Source: SIG607 sp045646245 (GTDB lineage: Bacteria; Bacillota; Clostridia; Oscillospirales; Acutalibacteraceae). Taken from it: a DNA stretch of 14,941 nt. A model generated the notes under the pieces. The model saw nothing but the letters and a program-made list of their open reading frames with translations. It was not told the DNA's origin and ran no database searches. Made by a program: the position numbers and the translations under genes. Positions 1-7,778 of the stretch are shown here, piece after piece (the first letter of the stretch is position 1; every line of letters begins with the position of its first letter). The DNA lies in NCBI GenBank assembly GCA_045646245.1, contig JAZRKJ010000002.1, positions 1 to 14,941 on the forward strand. The letters are read 5' to 3'.

Positions 1-3
1 TGT

Positions 4-119
<116 letters not shown>

Positions 120-148
120 TATTAAGTTTGTCGTCAGACGACTTTGAT

Positions 149-177
149 ATAGTACCACACAGCAATGCATTTGTCAA
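149..177 (-). promoter_or_regulatory. sigma-A-type promoter of the 5S rRNA gene
   Basis: On the minus strand TTGACA (172-177) and TACTAT (149-154) are separated by 17 nt. Transcription would start near 142, about 23 nt before the 5S sequence. The first transcribed bases contain a perfect 6-bp palindrome, GTCGTC-A-GACGAC (130-142), of unknown role. Confidence 0.7.
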
Positions 178-220
178 GCACTTTTTTAAAATTTTTTGAA
201 AAAATTATTTTTCCTTATCA

Positions 221-249
221 TTGACTTTATAAAGCAATAAGTATATAAT
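221..249 (+). promoter_or_regulatory. sigma-A-type promoter of galT
   Basis: TTGACT (221-226), a 17-nt spacer and TATAAT (244-249) sit 40 nt before the galT start codon. The flanking sequence is A/T-rich, like an UP element. The predicted start near 256 gives a leader of about 34 nt containing the ribosome binding site AGGAGA (275-280). Confidence 0.75.
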
Positions 250-289
250 CTTATTGTTTGAAAATAAAGTGTTTAGGAGATTACTTTCT

Positions 290-1773
290 ATGATTAACAA
301 AAGCATTAAAGCACTTATAAATTACGGACTTAGCCGCGACCTTTTTGAAAAGGAAGACGAAATATTCGTAACTAACCGTATATTAGAGGTTCTTTGTCTT
401 GATGAATACGAAGAACCCGAAACCGTAAACGAAATGGAGCTTGAAGATATTTTAAAAGAACTTCTTGACTTCGCCGTAGAAAAGGTCTTTGTGAAGACAG
501 CACTACATACCGCGACCTTTTCGATACTAAAATTATGGCGTTATTGCTTCCCCGCCCCAGCGAGGTTATTAAAAGTTTTAACGACCTTTATAAAGAAGAC
601 CCTGAAAAGGCAACCGATTTTTACTATAACTTCAGCTGTGACAGCGATTACATACGCCGTTACCGTATAAAAAAAGATATGAAGTGGACCGCCGAAACCG
701 AATACGGCACACTGGATATTACCATTAACCTTTCCAAGCCTGAAAAGGACCCGAAAGCAATTGCCGCCGCCCTTAACGCTGCGCAAAGCGCTTACCCCAA
801 ATGTCAGCTGTGCAAAGAAAACGAAGGTTACGCGGGCAGAGTTAACCACCCTGCAAGAGGAAACCACCGCATCATTCCTATTACCATTAATAACAGTGCT
901 TGGATGTTCCAATATTCCCCTTACGTTTACTATAACGAACATTGCATTGTATTTAACAGTGAGCATACGCCGATGGCAATTAACCACGATGCGTTTGTTA
1001 AGCTTTTCGACTTTGTAAAGCTTTTCCCCCATTACTTTGTCGGTTCTAACGCCGACCTTCCCATAGTTGGCGGTTCTATCCTTACACATGACCACTTCCA
1101 AGGCGGTCATTATACCTTTGCTATGGCAAAAGCCCCCGTAGAAGTACCGCTTTCCTTCGACGGTTTCGATGACGTTAACGCAGGAATAGTTAAATGGCCT
1201 ATGTCGGTTATTCGCTTAAGTGGTAAAGATACCGACAGAATCATTGCACTTGCAGATAAAATTCTTGCTTCCTGGAGAAAATACACCGACGAATCGGCGT
1301 TCATATTTGCCGAAACAGACGGCACTCCTCATAACACCATAACCCCTATAGCAAGAAAGAACGGCGAAAACTTTGAATTAGACCTTGTTCTGCGTAACAA
1401 TACCACAACCGAAGAACACCCTCTTGGAGTATACCACCCTCACGCAGAGCTTCACCATATCAAAAAAGAAAACATAGGACTTATAGAGGTTATGGGCTTG
1501 GCGGTTCTTCCTGCACGTCTTAAAGACGAAATGAATGCTCTTAAAGAAGCAATACTCAGCGGCGCTGATTTAAGAAGTGATGAAATTCTTGAAAAGCACG
1601 CCGACTGGGTTGATGAATTTTCGAAGAATTACAAAATAACAAAAGAAAATATCGACAGTATTATTGAAAAAGAAATCGGTATTGTCTTCTCTAAGGTTTT
1701 GGAAAATGCAGGCGTATACAAACGCACCAAAGAAGGACTTGATGCTTTCCTGCGTTTCACCGCACAAGTTTAA
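290..1773 (+). pseudogene. galT: galactose-1-phosphate uridylyltransferase (class II), single-base frameshift
   Basis: GalT exchanges UMP between UDP-glucose and galactose-1-phosphate in the Leloir pathway. The start at 290 follows AGGAGA by 9 nt. The first 64 codons are in one frame; from about 484 the protein continues in the next frame to the stop at 1771-1773. One missing A in the run at 480-483 explains the shift: with five As the text reads AVEKGLCEDSTTYRDLF, as expected for the family. Restored length is about 494 residues, the normal size for class II GalT. Visible family signatures include CKENEGYAGRVNHPARGNHR, QYSPYVYYNEHC and the active-site region THDHFQGG (about residues 266-273 of the restored protein). 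Both halves are otherwise intact, so this is either a very recent mutation or a homopolymer error in the sequence. No classical slippery heptamer is present. A terminator follows the gene directly. Confidence 0.9.
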
Positions 1774-1783
1774 AAGCAAAATT

Positions 1784-1811
1784 AAAACTCGGAGTTTTTA
1801 CTCCGAGTTTT
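1784..1811. terminator. bidirectional intrinsic terminator between galT and the hydrolase gene
   Basis: A perfect 11-bp stem, AAAACTCGGAG / CTCCGAGTTTT, closes a 6-nt loop TTTTTA (1795-1800). The A-tract on one side and the T-tract on the other give a U-tail in both directions, so it can end galT from the left and the convergent hydrolase gene (stop at 1815) from the right. Confidence 0.85.
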
Positions 1812-1814
1812 CCT

Positions 1815-2963
1815 TTATTTTGTGGTAGGCGCACGCCAATCAAACATCAAGGGCGGTTCCTCAAAGGGGGTTTCAAAGAACCCGTCACATAGGTCGCTGC
1901 CGTCTTTAACCAATTTAATAACACTTACAAGTTTTTCAACGTCTTCAATTTCGTGGAAGTGAGTTCCGTTTCGGTACCCCCAATATATGTTATCCTCAAC
2001 TCCTAAAAACTTATACACCTCTTTGGCAGCCATAGTGGTTTGCCAGCTTCCTACCGGATTTGCCCAAATATCACTTGCCGCTTCTGTTACAAGAAGAACT
2101 CTGGGTGCAACAAGCGCTTTAAGAAAATGCGCATCAAAGGGAAGCTTTTCCGGATCGTTTGCCGCCTTATTATATTCTGCGCCCATCCAGAACGGGAAGT
2201 TTTTTACAAGATCACTACCCATTTCGCTGGCTCTTTCAACACCGTCTTCACCGATAGCCTTTATAAACAATCTTTCGCAAGAACAAGCCCCCGCACAGGT
2301 AGCGTTAGGGTTAACTATTACAGCACGTTCATCAAGAGCGCCCGCAAGCATAGCGGTTTTTCCTCCTCTTGAATGGCCTGTAAAAGCAACTAAAGACGTA
2401 TCCACAATATCAAGCTTTTCCAATGCATCAAGAACTCTTGAATAACTCCAAGCCCAAGCCGAAATTGCTCCGTAATTATAATCATTATAAGTTTTGTAAA
2501 AAGCGCCGTTGCATCTGCCCTCTCTGCGTATGTCGTGGGCAATTTCGGTTCTGTCAAAAAGCACGAAGGCAACCTCGTTTTTAAGGAATACATTCAAAAA
2601 GTCCTTATTATAAGCGTATTCAAAACAGCCGTCACCGTCAATTACAACAGGGCATTTTTCCTCTGATTTAGGCAAAAACACCTTAAACCTGAACTGCATC
2701 GGGTTCTCTCTTGTTCCCGTATGTACAATATAGCTGTTACCCTTTCCCATTCCGGGGGTATAAGTTGGTTCTACTCTGACAAATTCCGGAGCGGGAGGTT
2801 GTTTACCAAACCAAAATTCCACCGCGCTTTTATATAATTCTGCTCTCTGTTCCTTCCACTCTTTCCTTTTTTCCACCCTTTTACCGTCAGGTTTTAAAAA
2901 GGGATCGGGAAGCTTTCCGTATTCTTTATATTCGGTGATTTTAATTTTAAAAAGATTGCTCAT
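1815..2963 (-). CDS. alpha/beta hydrolase, CE15 (glucuronoyl esterase)-like
   Basis: A 382-residue protein without signal peptide, hence probably cytoplasmic. The nucleophile elbow is GHSRGG (residues 196-201, Ser198), preceded by RVLDALEKLDIVDTSLVAFT. The pattern GHSRGGKTAMLAGALDERA, then an Asn/Cys-rich loop (NPNATCAGACS, about 218-228), then APRVLLVTEAASDIWANPVG (about 286-305) and a late His (GTHFHEIED, His335 or His337), follows carbohydrate esterase family 15, whose secreted members cleave lignin-glucuronic acid esters. A cytoplasmic version would act on an imported esterified sugar or sugar acid; the true substrate cannot be read. The start at 2963 has AGGAG 6 nt upstream. It lies 11 nt behind the membrane-anchored protein gene and is probably co-transcribed from the promoter at 3554-3581. 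A more general acyl esterase is the alternative. Confidence 0.75.
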   Translation of the reverse strand: MSNLFKIKITEYKEYGKLPDPFLKPDGKRVEKRKEWKEQRAELYKSAVEFWFGKQPPAPEFVRVEPTYTPGMGKGNSYIVHTGTRENPMQFRFKVFLPKSEEKCPVVIDGDGCFEYAYNKDFLNVFLKNEVAFVLFDRTEIAHDIRREGRCNGAFYKTYNDYNYGAISAWAWSYSRVLDALEKLDIVDTSLVAFTGHSRGGKTAMLAGALDERAVIVNPNATCAGACSCERLFIKAIGEDGVERASEMGSDLVKNFPFWMGAEYNKAANDPEKLPFDAHFLKALVAPRVLLVTEAASDIWANPVGSWQTTMAAKEVYKFLGVEDNIYWGYRNGTHFHEIEDVEKLVSVIKLVKDGSDLCDGFFETPFEEPPLMFDWRAPTTK

Positions 2964-2974
2964 TATATTCTCCT

Positions 2975-3523
2975 TTATTTTACGAAAATCCCAGAAAGCT
3001 TCAAATAATCGGAGGATTCTTCATACTGAATAATCGGACGGCTTGAAGCAGTAATCGAGCCTTCTTTAAAGATTAAAGTAATCTCTACAGTATTGTTAAG
3101 GCTATCTGTTCCCGTAGCAATAAGCGTTCCTTCAACTGTTTGGCCGGAAAATTCCATAGTAATTCCGCCGCAGTTTACGTTTCCTTCAACAAAACCCGCA
3201 TCAGACAACGAAACAACAATACTGTTTCCCTCTAAGGAATAAAGACCGGTTTCAATATCGGGTGTCAATTCGGTTTCAGAAGAGGTTTCTTCAGAAGAAG
3301 CAGGTTCATCAACTGTCGGTTCTTCACTGCTTTCAGGAGGGTTTTCGTTTTCTTCGGAAGAAACAGAGGCTTCGTCCGACGAAACGTAATTATTATTTGG
3401 AAAAACCGGCAAAAAAGTTCTGCTCTTAACTTCTGCAAGCACCGCGGCGCCAACAAGCGTACCTATGGCAACTATTAAAGACAAAACACCCAATATAATA
3501 ATTTTTCCGCTGTCTTTTTTCAT
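2975..3523 (-). CDS. membrane-anchored protein with Ser/Glu-rich linker, function unknown
   Basis: A 182-residue protein that I do not recognise. It has one hydrophobic segment (about residues 8-30) after a short Lys-containing N-terminus, with no lipobox cysteine, so it is likely a single-pass membrane protein facing out. Residues about 48-87 form a low-complexity Ser/Glu/Pro linker (repeats of SSEE), a spacer type common in surface proteins of gut Clostridia. The C-terminal 90 residues are rich in beta-strand patterns (GLYSLEGNSIVVSLSDAGF, then GQTVEGTLIATG) and could be a small beta-sandwich or a lipocalin-like sensor domain. The start follows GGAGG with 6 nt spacing. It is the first gene of the unit that continues into the CE15-like hydrolase. 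Confidence 0.75.
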   Translation of the reverse strand: MKKDSGKIIILGVLSLIVAIGTLVGAAVLAEVKSRTFLPVFPNNNYVSSDEASVSSEENENPPESSEEPTVDEPASSEETSSETELTPDIETGLYSLEGNSIVVSLSDAGFVEGNVNCGGITMEFSGQTVEGTLIATGTDSLNNTVEITLIFKEGSITASSRPIIQYEESSDYLKLSGIFVK

Positions 3524-3553
3524 ACCGATCCTCCAAAATTTTTAACATCTTAT

Positions 3554-3581
3554 ATTATATCAAACCCCTTTAAAATGTCAA
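3554..3581 (-). promoter_or_regulatory. near-consensus sigma-A promoter for the membrane protein/hydrolase pair
   Basis: On the minus strand a perfect TTGACA (3576-3581), a 16-nt spacer and a perfect TATAAT (3554-3559) stand 31 nt before the start codon at 3523. The -35 box overlaps the stop codon of the upstream ATPase gene (3578-3580), so the pair can be expressed independently of it. Confidence 0.8.
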
Positions 3582-4660
3582 TGCAGAATAAGTTTTTCGG
3601 CAAACTTTCGGCAGAATTCATTAAGAAGAGTAAAGTCCATTGCTTTTATATAATAAGCTTCCAATTCATCATGAACGTCTTTAGCTTCTTTAAGAGTCGC
3701 TACAGCGCCGTCAGTCAGTTCTTTAATCAATTTCCTGCTAAAGTGTATTCTGCTTGTATATTCCTTTAAAAGTTCTCTGTTCATAAAACGCGAAGCGTGA
3801 ATTTTTCTGACGTTTTCGCCTTTAATTTCGGTTCCAGGACTACCGGCACAAAAAGCAAGAGATAAAGACGGAATAAGTATATGGTCAATTTGTTCAAAGG
3901 GCAAAATGTTATTTTTTACCGTTATTATTTTCATTCCGCTTTTCAAAGCGTAATCTCTTATAAAAGAGAAAATCATATTTGAAACGGTACCGTATTCGTC
4001 TAGAATAACCACCTTTTCCTTGCACAGCTTATCTATGGTTTCTTGGTAAAACACTTCCCCCTTCGGTGTTAACGCCGAAAGATAAATTATTTTTTCTTCA
4101 CCCTCACCTTCAGTAGATTTAATATATCGGGAAGCGAATCTTGAAGCAAACTTAAAGGTTTTATCAATATCGGTTGCCAACAACGAGATTTTCATTTCGT
4201 TACGTTTTAGTTGACCGATAGCCGAAATAAAGCGAGAAGCTCTGCGATGCAGGGTTTTATTTTTATCGGTAAGCGCAATTATTTCTTCTTTGTTATCCTT
4301 TAATTCATCCGCGTTCCAAAATTCGCCGAAATTAAGTATTTCTTCGCACACTCCGGGGTAAACAGGGTCCATTACGTGGGGTGCTGTAGCATCAAAAACA
4401 ACTACTTTTCTGCTTTCTAAAATCACCGCATCTAAAGAGTCGGGGTCGCTGCTGCAAGGAACAACGGAAACCTTTTCCCCGCGATTTACAAAACTTGTAG
4501 CTACACTTTTCATAAAGGAGGATTTTCCCGTACCGGGACCGCCTTTAATAAGATACGCTTTCCACCCGTCTTTGGGGTCAAAAGCATTTTTAAATCCGTT
4601 TACAAAGCCGTCGGCGGAATTAGTTGCAAGAAAAAACGTGGGCAAACTTTCCAATAACAT
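3578..4660 (-). CDS. P-loop ATPase with a second, degenerate P-loop repeat
   Basis: A 360-residue soluble protein. Walker A is GGPGTGKSS (residues 40-48), followed by a Walker B-like strand KVVVFDATAPH (85-95) and DPVYPG. Residues about 216-276 align without gaps to residues 34-95: both have strand, loop, helix, strand, then a hydrophobic strand. In the second copy the P-loop reads DEYGTVSN (221-228) and lacks the Lys. I associate this layout with the uncharacterised Clostridia ATPase group PRK06851; that is from memory. No transmembrane segment is visible and the middle (about 120-185) is helical and basic. The start at 4660 has AGGAG 7 nt upstream. It is divergent from rnpB and apparently monocistronic. 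Role unknown; an AAA-like or ribonucleotide-dependent chaperone function would be speculation. Confidence 0.8.
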   Translation of the reverse strand: MLLESLPTFFLATNSADGFVNGFKNAFDPKDGWKAYLIKGGPGTGKSSFMKSVATSFVNRGEKVSVVPCSSDPDSLDAVILESRKVVVFDATAPHVMDPVYPGVCEEILNFGEFWNADELKDNKEEIIALTDKNKTLHRRASRFISAIGQLKRNEMKISLLATDIDKTFKFASRFASRYIKSTEGEGEEKIIYLSALTPKGEVFYQETIDKLCKEKVVILDEYGTVSNMIFSFIRDYALKSGMKIITVKNNILPFEQIDHILIPSLSLAFCAGSPGTEIKGENVRKIHASRFMNRELLKEYTSRIHFSRKLIKELTDGAVATLKEAKDVHDELEAYYIKAMDFTLLNEFCRKFAEKLILH

Positions 4661-4727
4661 AATTCTTCTCCTTTTATAAAGATTTAGAAGTCATTCTACT
4701 CTTTACTATATGCACTTTAAAAAGACT

Positions 4728-4756
4728 TTGACACAAGGGGAAATTTATGATAAAAT
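4728..4756 (+). promoter_or_regulatory. promoter of rnpB
   Basis: TTGACA (4728-4733), a 17-nt spacer and TAAAAT (4751-4756) place the transcription start near 4763, exactly where the first helix of the RNase P RNA begins. Confidence 0.8.
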
Positions 4757-4762
4757 ACCCTT

Positions 4763-5094
4763 GCGAGTTTGCCGGACGGCTGCGCATCTTTTTAAGATGT
4801 GAGGAAAGTCCGAGCCCCACAGAGCAGGATAGCGGCTAACGGCCGCCGAGGGTGACCTTAGAGATAGTGCAACAGAGATATACCGCCGAATTTATTCGGT
4901 AAGGGTGGAAAGGCGAGGTAAGAGCTCACCGGCGATACGGAGACGTATTGGCCCTGTAAACCTTATCCGGAGCAACGCTGACTACGACTTTACATTTGCT
5001 CGATGTGTCGTGAAAAGCGGCTTGAGGAGGTTGGCAACAGCCTTTCGAGATAGATAGTCGTCGATAACAGAACTCGGCTTACAGGCAGACTCAT
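4763..5094 (+). ncRNA. rnpB: RNase P RNA (catalytic RNA that matures tRNA 5' ends)
   Basis: Universal RNase P RNA blocks are present in order: GAGGAAAGTCCGAGC (4801-4815), the segment CAGAGCAGGATAGCGGCTAA (from 4820), AAGGGTGGAAAGGCGAGGTA (4902-4921), and near the end AGATAGATAGTCGTCGA and ACAGAACTCGGCTTACAG (to about 5084). The ends pair as helix P1: GAGTTTGCC (4765-4773) with GGCAGACTC (5084-5092, one G-U pair). The layout fits the bacterial type A fold, which supports Clostridia rather than Bacilli. It has its own promoter and terminator and lies alone on the plus strand between leftward genes. Confidence 0.97.
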
Positions 5095-5126
5095 AAAAAA
5101 ACAGACTCTTTACGAGTCTGTTTTTT
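5095..5126. terminator. bidirectional terminator after rnpB
   Basis: Stem CAGACTC (5102-5108) / GAGTCTG (5114-5120) with loop TTTAC, flanked by seven As on the left and six Ts on the right. It ends rnpB rightward and can end the convergent membrane protein gene, whose stop codon (5125-5127) overlaps the T-tract. Confidence 0.85.
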
Positions 5127-5718
5127 ATACATATTCATCCTTTGCTTTAGGGTCAAATTTATGTTCCCTAAGCTTTTTATTATGCCTGTTCCTTAGCGAC
5201 ACACCCATATATTCACCTAAAATAAACAGCGGGAGCAAAAGAAAATCTATTCCCACCATACAAAAATGGATAAGAAGGGGTGAAACGGTATCGGCGCGAA
5301 ATTTAGGATTGTTGCCAAACAGTATAGTTTCAGCTACGGTACTTGCAGGGCCGCCCACGTATATTGCGTAATTTATAAACGGAGAAATTACGTTATGTAC
5401 AATAAATACGCTTATAACCGCAATAAAAATCTTTTTGATTTCAAAACGCCTTACTCTGTACCCTTCCTTTACCGAAGCAACAATAATTCCTATTACTATT
5501 CCTACGGTATCAAGAATTATAACAAGCAGCCTATCAATTAAATAGTTTTCTTTTATTATCAGCTTTATCGGTATGTTTAATAAAACCATACATAAAACGC
5601 CAAGCCATAATGAAGCGGCAAAATCCAAAAGATAGTATATTATTTTTTTAAAATAGGGACCGACCTTTTCTTTAAAAGCCGTGAACCGCTGATTTGTGGA
5701 GAACTTCTTTATATTCAA
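5125..5718 (-). CDS. integral membrane protein, four predicted helices, function unknown
   Basis: A 197-residue protein with hydrophobic segments at about 25-53, 62-82, 96-121 and 147-169, a basic N-terminus and a basic C-terminal tail (RNRHNKKLREHKFDPK). The general shape, a short four-helix protein with polar tails, recalls small RDD-like membrane proteins, but I see no decisive motif. The start is a TTG at 5718, chosen because GAGGAA lies about 8 nt upstream and no ATG or GTG occurs near the N-terminus. It overlaps the end of the SGNH hydrolase gene by 47 nt, so translation is probably coupled. The gene ends at the rnpB terminator. Confidence 0.65.
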   Translation of the reverse strand: MNIKKFSTNQRFTAFKEKVGPYFKKIIYYLLDFAASLWLGVLCMVLLNIPIKLIIKENYLIDRLLVIILDTVGIVIGIIVASVKEGYRVRRFEIKKIFIAVISVFIVHNVISPFINYAIYVGGPASTVAETILFGNNPKFRADTVSPLLIHFCMVGIDFLLLPLFILGEYMGVSLRNRHNKKLREHKFDPKAKDEYV

Positions 5719-6301
5719 TTTCTTCCTCTATTCCAAGGTGCGGCTTAATGCTTTCTATAACCTGCATTGTAAAAGCCTTTGTGCCCATACTTGTGTAATA
5801 GTGAACGCCGTCGGAATGAGCTTCTTCAGGAAGCGTTTTTGAAACGGCGTTTAAGTCGTTAACAAAAAATCCGTGCTTTTTGACTACGTTTACGGCAACA
5901 TTGTTATAAGCGTCGATTTCGCTGTTATAACGGCAGAAAATCTTTTTATTTAGTTTTTCCTCTAAAACCTTTGTAGACGTAGCGAAAACAACGGTTGCTT
6001 CGGGAAACAGAAACTTCATTCTCTTACATATTCTGTCAATAAAATATTCGTACATTTCTATAGGAGTATTAGGCTCCTCTTCAAACTGACGAAGACAATC
6101 CCAAAGTCCGGCATTCCAATGAATAACGTCGATTTTATCTTTAAATTCGTTTCTTACGTCACTAATCATACGCAAGGTATAAGCGGCAAATCTACCGCTA
6201 TCAGTTGGGTAAACAACCTCCGCTTTCCCTTCAAGAGACGCCTTAACCGACATAGCATAGCCGCCTCTTATAGAATCGCCAAGCAATAAAACTCTTTTCA
6301 T
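5672..6301 (-). CDS. SGNH/GDSL-family hydrolase
   Basis: A 209-residue cytoplasmic protein. Block I is LLLGDSIRGGY with nucleophile Ser10, block III holds Asn63 (HWNAGLWD), and block V is SDGVHYY with Asp164 and His167, so the full Ser-Asp-His triad plus the oxyanion Asn are present. Family members remove acyl groups from carbohydrates, lipids or peptidoglycan; which one applies here cannot be told. The ATG at 6301 was chosen over the GTG at 6310 because AAGGAG (6311-6316) is 9 nt from the ATG but directly adjacent to the GTG. A promoter lies at 6324-6352. Its 3' end overlaps the membrane protein gene, which suggests a functional pair, for instance a deacylase next to a membrane partner. Confidence 0.85.
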   Translation of the reverse strand: MKRVLLLGDSIRGGYAMSVKASLEGKAEVVYPTDSGRFAAYTLRMISDVRNEFKDKIDVIHWNAGLWDCLRQFEEEPNTPIEMYEYFIDRICKRMKFLFPEATVVFATSTKVLEEKLNKKIFCRYNSEIDAYNNVAVNVVKKHGFFVNDLNAVSKTLPEEAHSDGVHYYTSMGTKAFTMQVIESIKPHLGIEEEIEYKEVLHKSAVHGF

Positions 6302-6323
6302 TCGAAACACTCCTTTTAAGTTA

Positions 6324-6352
6324 ATTGTAGCTTAAAAGTGCTTAATATGCAA
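6324..6352 (-). promoter_or_regulatory. sigma-A-type promoter of the SGNH hydrolase unit
   Basis: TTGCAT (6347-6352), a 17-nt spacer and TACAAT (6324-6329) on the minus strand, 22 nt before the start codon. I see no clear terminator hairpin between the ETF gene (stop at 6390) and this promoter, so read-through from the sugar operon is possible. Confidence 0.6.
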
Positions 6353-6389
6353 TAGCAAAACGTTCAAAAAGTTTACTAATCGTTCGAAT

Positions 6390-7778
6390 TTACAGTATGT
6401 CGTTTACATCAGCAACTATGCCGTAATCGGCATAATCAAATATGGGAGCATCTTTATCTTTATTTATTGCAATCACGGTTCCCGAGCGTTTCATACCTTC
6501 AACGTGATGAACAGCGCCCGAAATTCCGACCGCCAGATAAACTGCAGGACTAACCGATTTACCGGTAAGACCAATTTGCTTTTCATAAGGAAAGACGTCA
6601 GCATCAACAGCAGCTCGGCTTGCGCCAAGCTCCGCGCCGTATTTTTGTGCAAAATTTTTAATCTTTTCTATGCTTTTTACCGCACCCATACCTATAGATA
6701 CTATCATATCGCTGCCATCGGTATCAACCGTCCTCACCGTAGCCATCTGCGGCCTTGTTACACAGCCGATTTTTGCAATAATATTACCTGAAAATGCAGG
6801 ACGGTACATAAAAAGATTTTCGCCGTCGGTTTCAAGAGCAGTACAGTCGGCGCAAAGTCCCGTTCTTAAAAGAGAAGCCACTTGAGGAGCCGTAGCCTTA
6901 CTGTAAGCATCGCTTGCCCAAAGCACTACCGACGGTTTTTCAGCCTTTATAAGCTCGGCAATTTCAGTGGACGAAGCAGGTTCAATAACACGCGCCGTTT
7001 CGGCAACGGTTAACGCCATATCGCGCGGCTTTTCGCCAACTATCCATACCTCTTTAAGCTTTAGGTTGCTTTGCTCCTTTGGTGCAAGTCTCGCTCTACC
7101 CTTTTCTCTTGCCTTTTCTATAACAGAATCCAATTTATCGGCGGTAATAAAGGTGCATTTACGCCTGCCTTCCTCATTTTCAAAGGTTTTAAGAACCTTT
7201 GTAGGCGAGCCGTTCAGCCCACAACGGGAAAGGTCAGCTTCAAGGTCATTTGCGTCAAGAGTAATTACTTCTCCGATTTTTGAACGTATGCTGGGGAAAC
7301 GCAAAGTGCAAAAACGTTCCACGGTAATAAGAGCCGGATAATCAGACTCTACCCTGCCTTCGGTACGGGTTGTGCAAACAATTTTACCGTCGGTTGAATC
7401 AATACTCATAACGTTTGTCACCAGATTATACCCCGCAACAACCGAGAGAGACGGTCCCGTTTGGGCGGTATCACCGTCAATGGTTTGTCTTCCGCATATA
7501 ATAAGTTGGGGAGAAAGCTTTTTAACCGCCAAAGAAAGGGTGTACGCAGTTGCAAGTGTATCGGCACCCGCAAAGGCTTTATCGTTTAAAAGATAAGCGC
7601 GCGAAGCCCCCAGTCTTGTTAAAGACAAAAGCATTTCTTCGCTTTTTTTAGGCGCCATACTGAGAAGAATTACCTCGTCGTCTGCGCCCTTGATTCTAAG
7701 AGCGGCTTCATAAGCGCAAGCGTCGAAGGGGTTGAGTTCCCCTCCCGCGCTTTGCTTTACACATACTAATATTCTCAT
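6390..7778 (-). CDS. electron transfer flavoprotein, EtfB-EtfA fusion
   Basis: A 462-residue single chain. Residues 1 to about 235 are the beta subunit: MRILVCVKQ, NPFDACAYEAALRIK, and GRQTIDGDTAQTGP (97-109), the nucleotide-binding motif typical of ETFs including bifurcating ones. After a short join, residues about 240-355 are a shortened alpha domain I (TGLCADCTALE, YRPAFSGNIIAKIG, RPQMATVRT). Residues 358-462 are the FAD-binding domain: GASRAAVDADVFPY, QIGLTGKSVSP, GISGAVHH, AINKDKDAPIF. Separate EtfA plus EtfB usually total nearly 600 residues, so about 130 are missing, mainly from the start of EtfA and from the stretch between MATVR and the FAD domain. It would carry electrons from the oxidase encoded at the operon's other end. 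The start codon overlaps the stop of the FGGY kinase gene (ATGA), so the two are translationally coupled. Confidence 0.9.
   Translation of the reverse strand: MRILVCVKQSAGGELNPFDACAYEAALRIKGADDEVILLSMAPKKSEEMLLSLTRLGASRAYLLNDKAFAGADTLATAYTLSLAVKKLSPQLIICGRQTIDGDTAQTGPSLSVVAGYNLVTNVMSIDSTDGKIVCTTRTEGRVESDYPALITVERFCTLRFPSIRSKIGEVITLDANDLEADLSRCGLNGSPTKVLKTFENEEGRRKCTFITADKLDSVIEKAREKGRARLAPKEQSNLKLKEVWIVGEKPRDMALTVAETARVIEPASSTEIAELIKAEKPSVVLWASDAYSKATAPQVASLLRTGLCADCTALETDGENLFMYRPAFSGNIIAKIGCVTRPQMATVRTVDTDGSDMIVSIGMGAVKSIEKIKNFAQKYGAELGASRAAVDADVFPYEKQIGLTGKSVSPAVYLAVGISGAVHHVEGMKRSGTVIAINKDKDAPIFDYADYGIVADVNDIL

Noticed and set aside
476..492. Programmed -1 ribosomal frameshift at the A-run in galT
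   Set aside because: The codons GAA-AAG do not form an X-XXY-YYZ heptamer, only the A-site codon could re-pair, and GalT is not known to use recoding.
541..1110. Long open frame on the minus strand opposite galT
   Set aside because: It lies wholly antisense to a strongly conserved GalT sequence and its translation shows no domain pattern.
4705..4733. Promoter for the ATPase gene, divergent from rnpB (TATAGT at 4705-4710)
   Set aside because: A possible -10 box is present, but no acceptable -35 box stands 16-18 nt upstream, so I did not annotate it.
6361..6392. Terminator hairpin after the ETF gene (TTCGAACG and TTTGAACG)
   Set aside because: The two elements are in direct, not inverted, orientation and no T-tract follows a stem.
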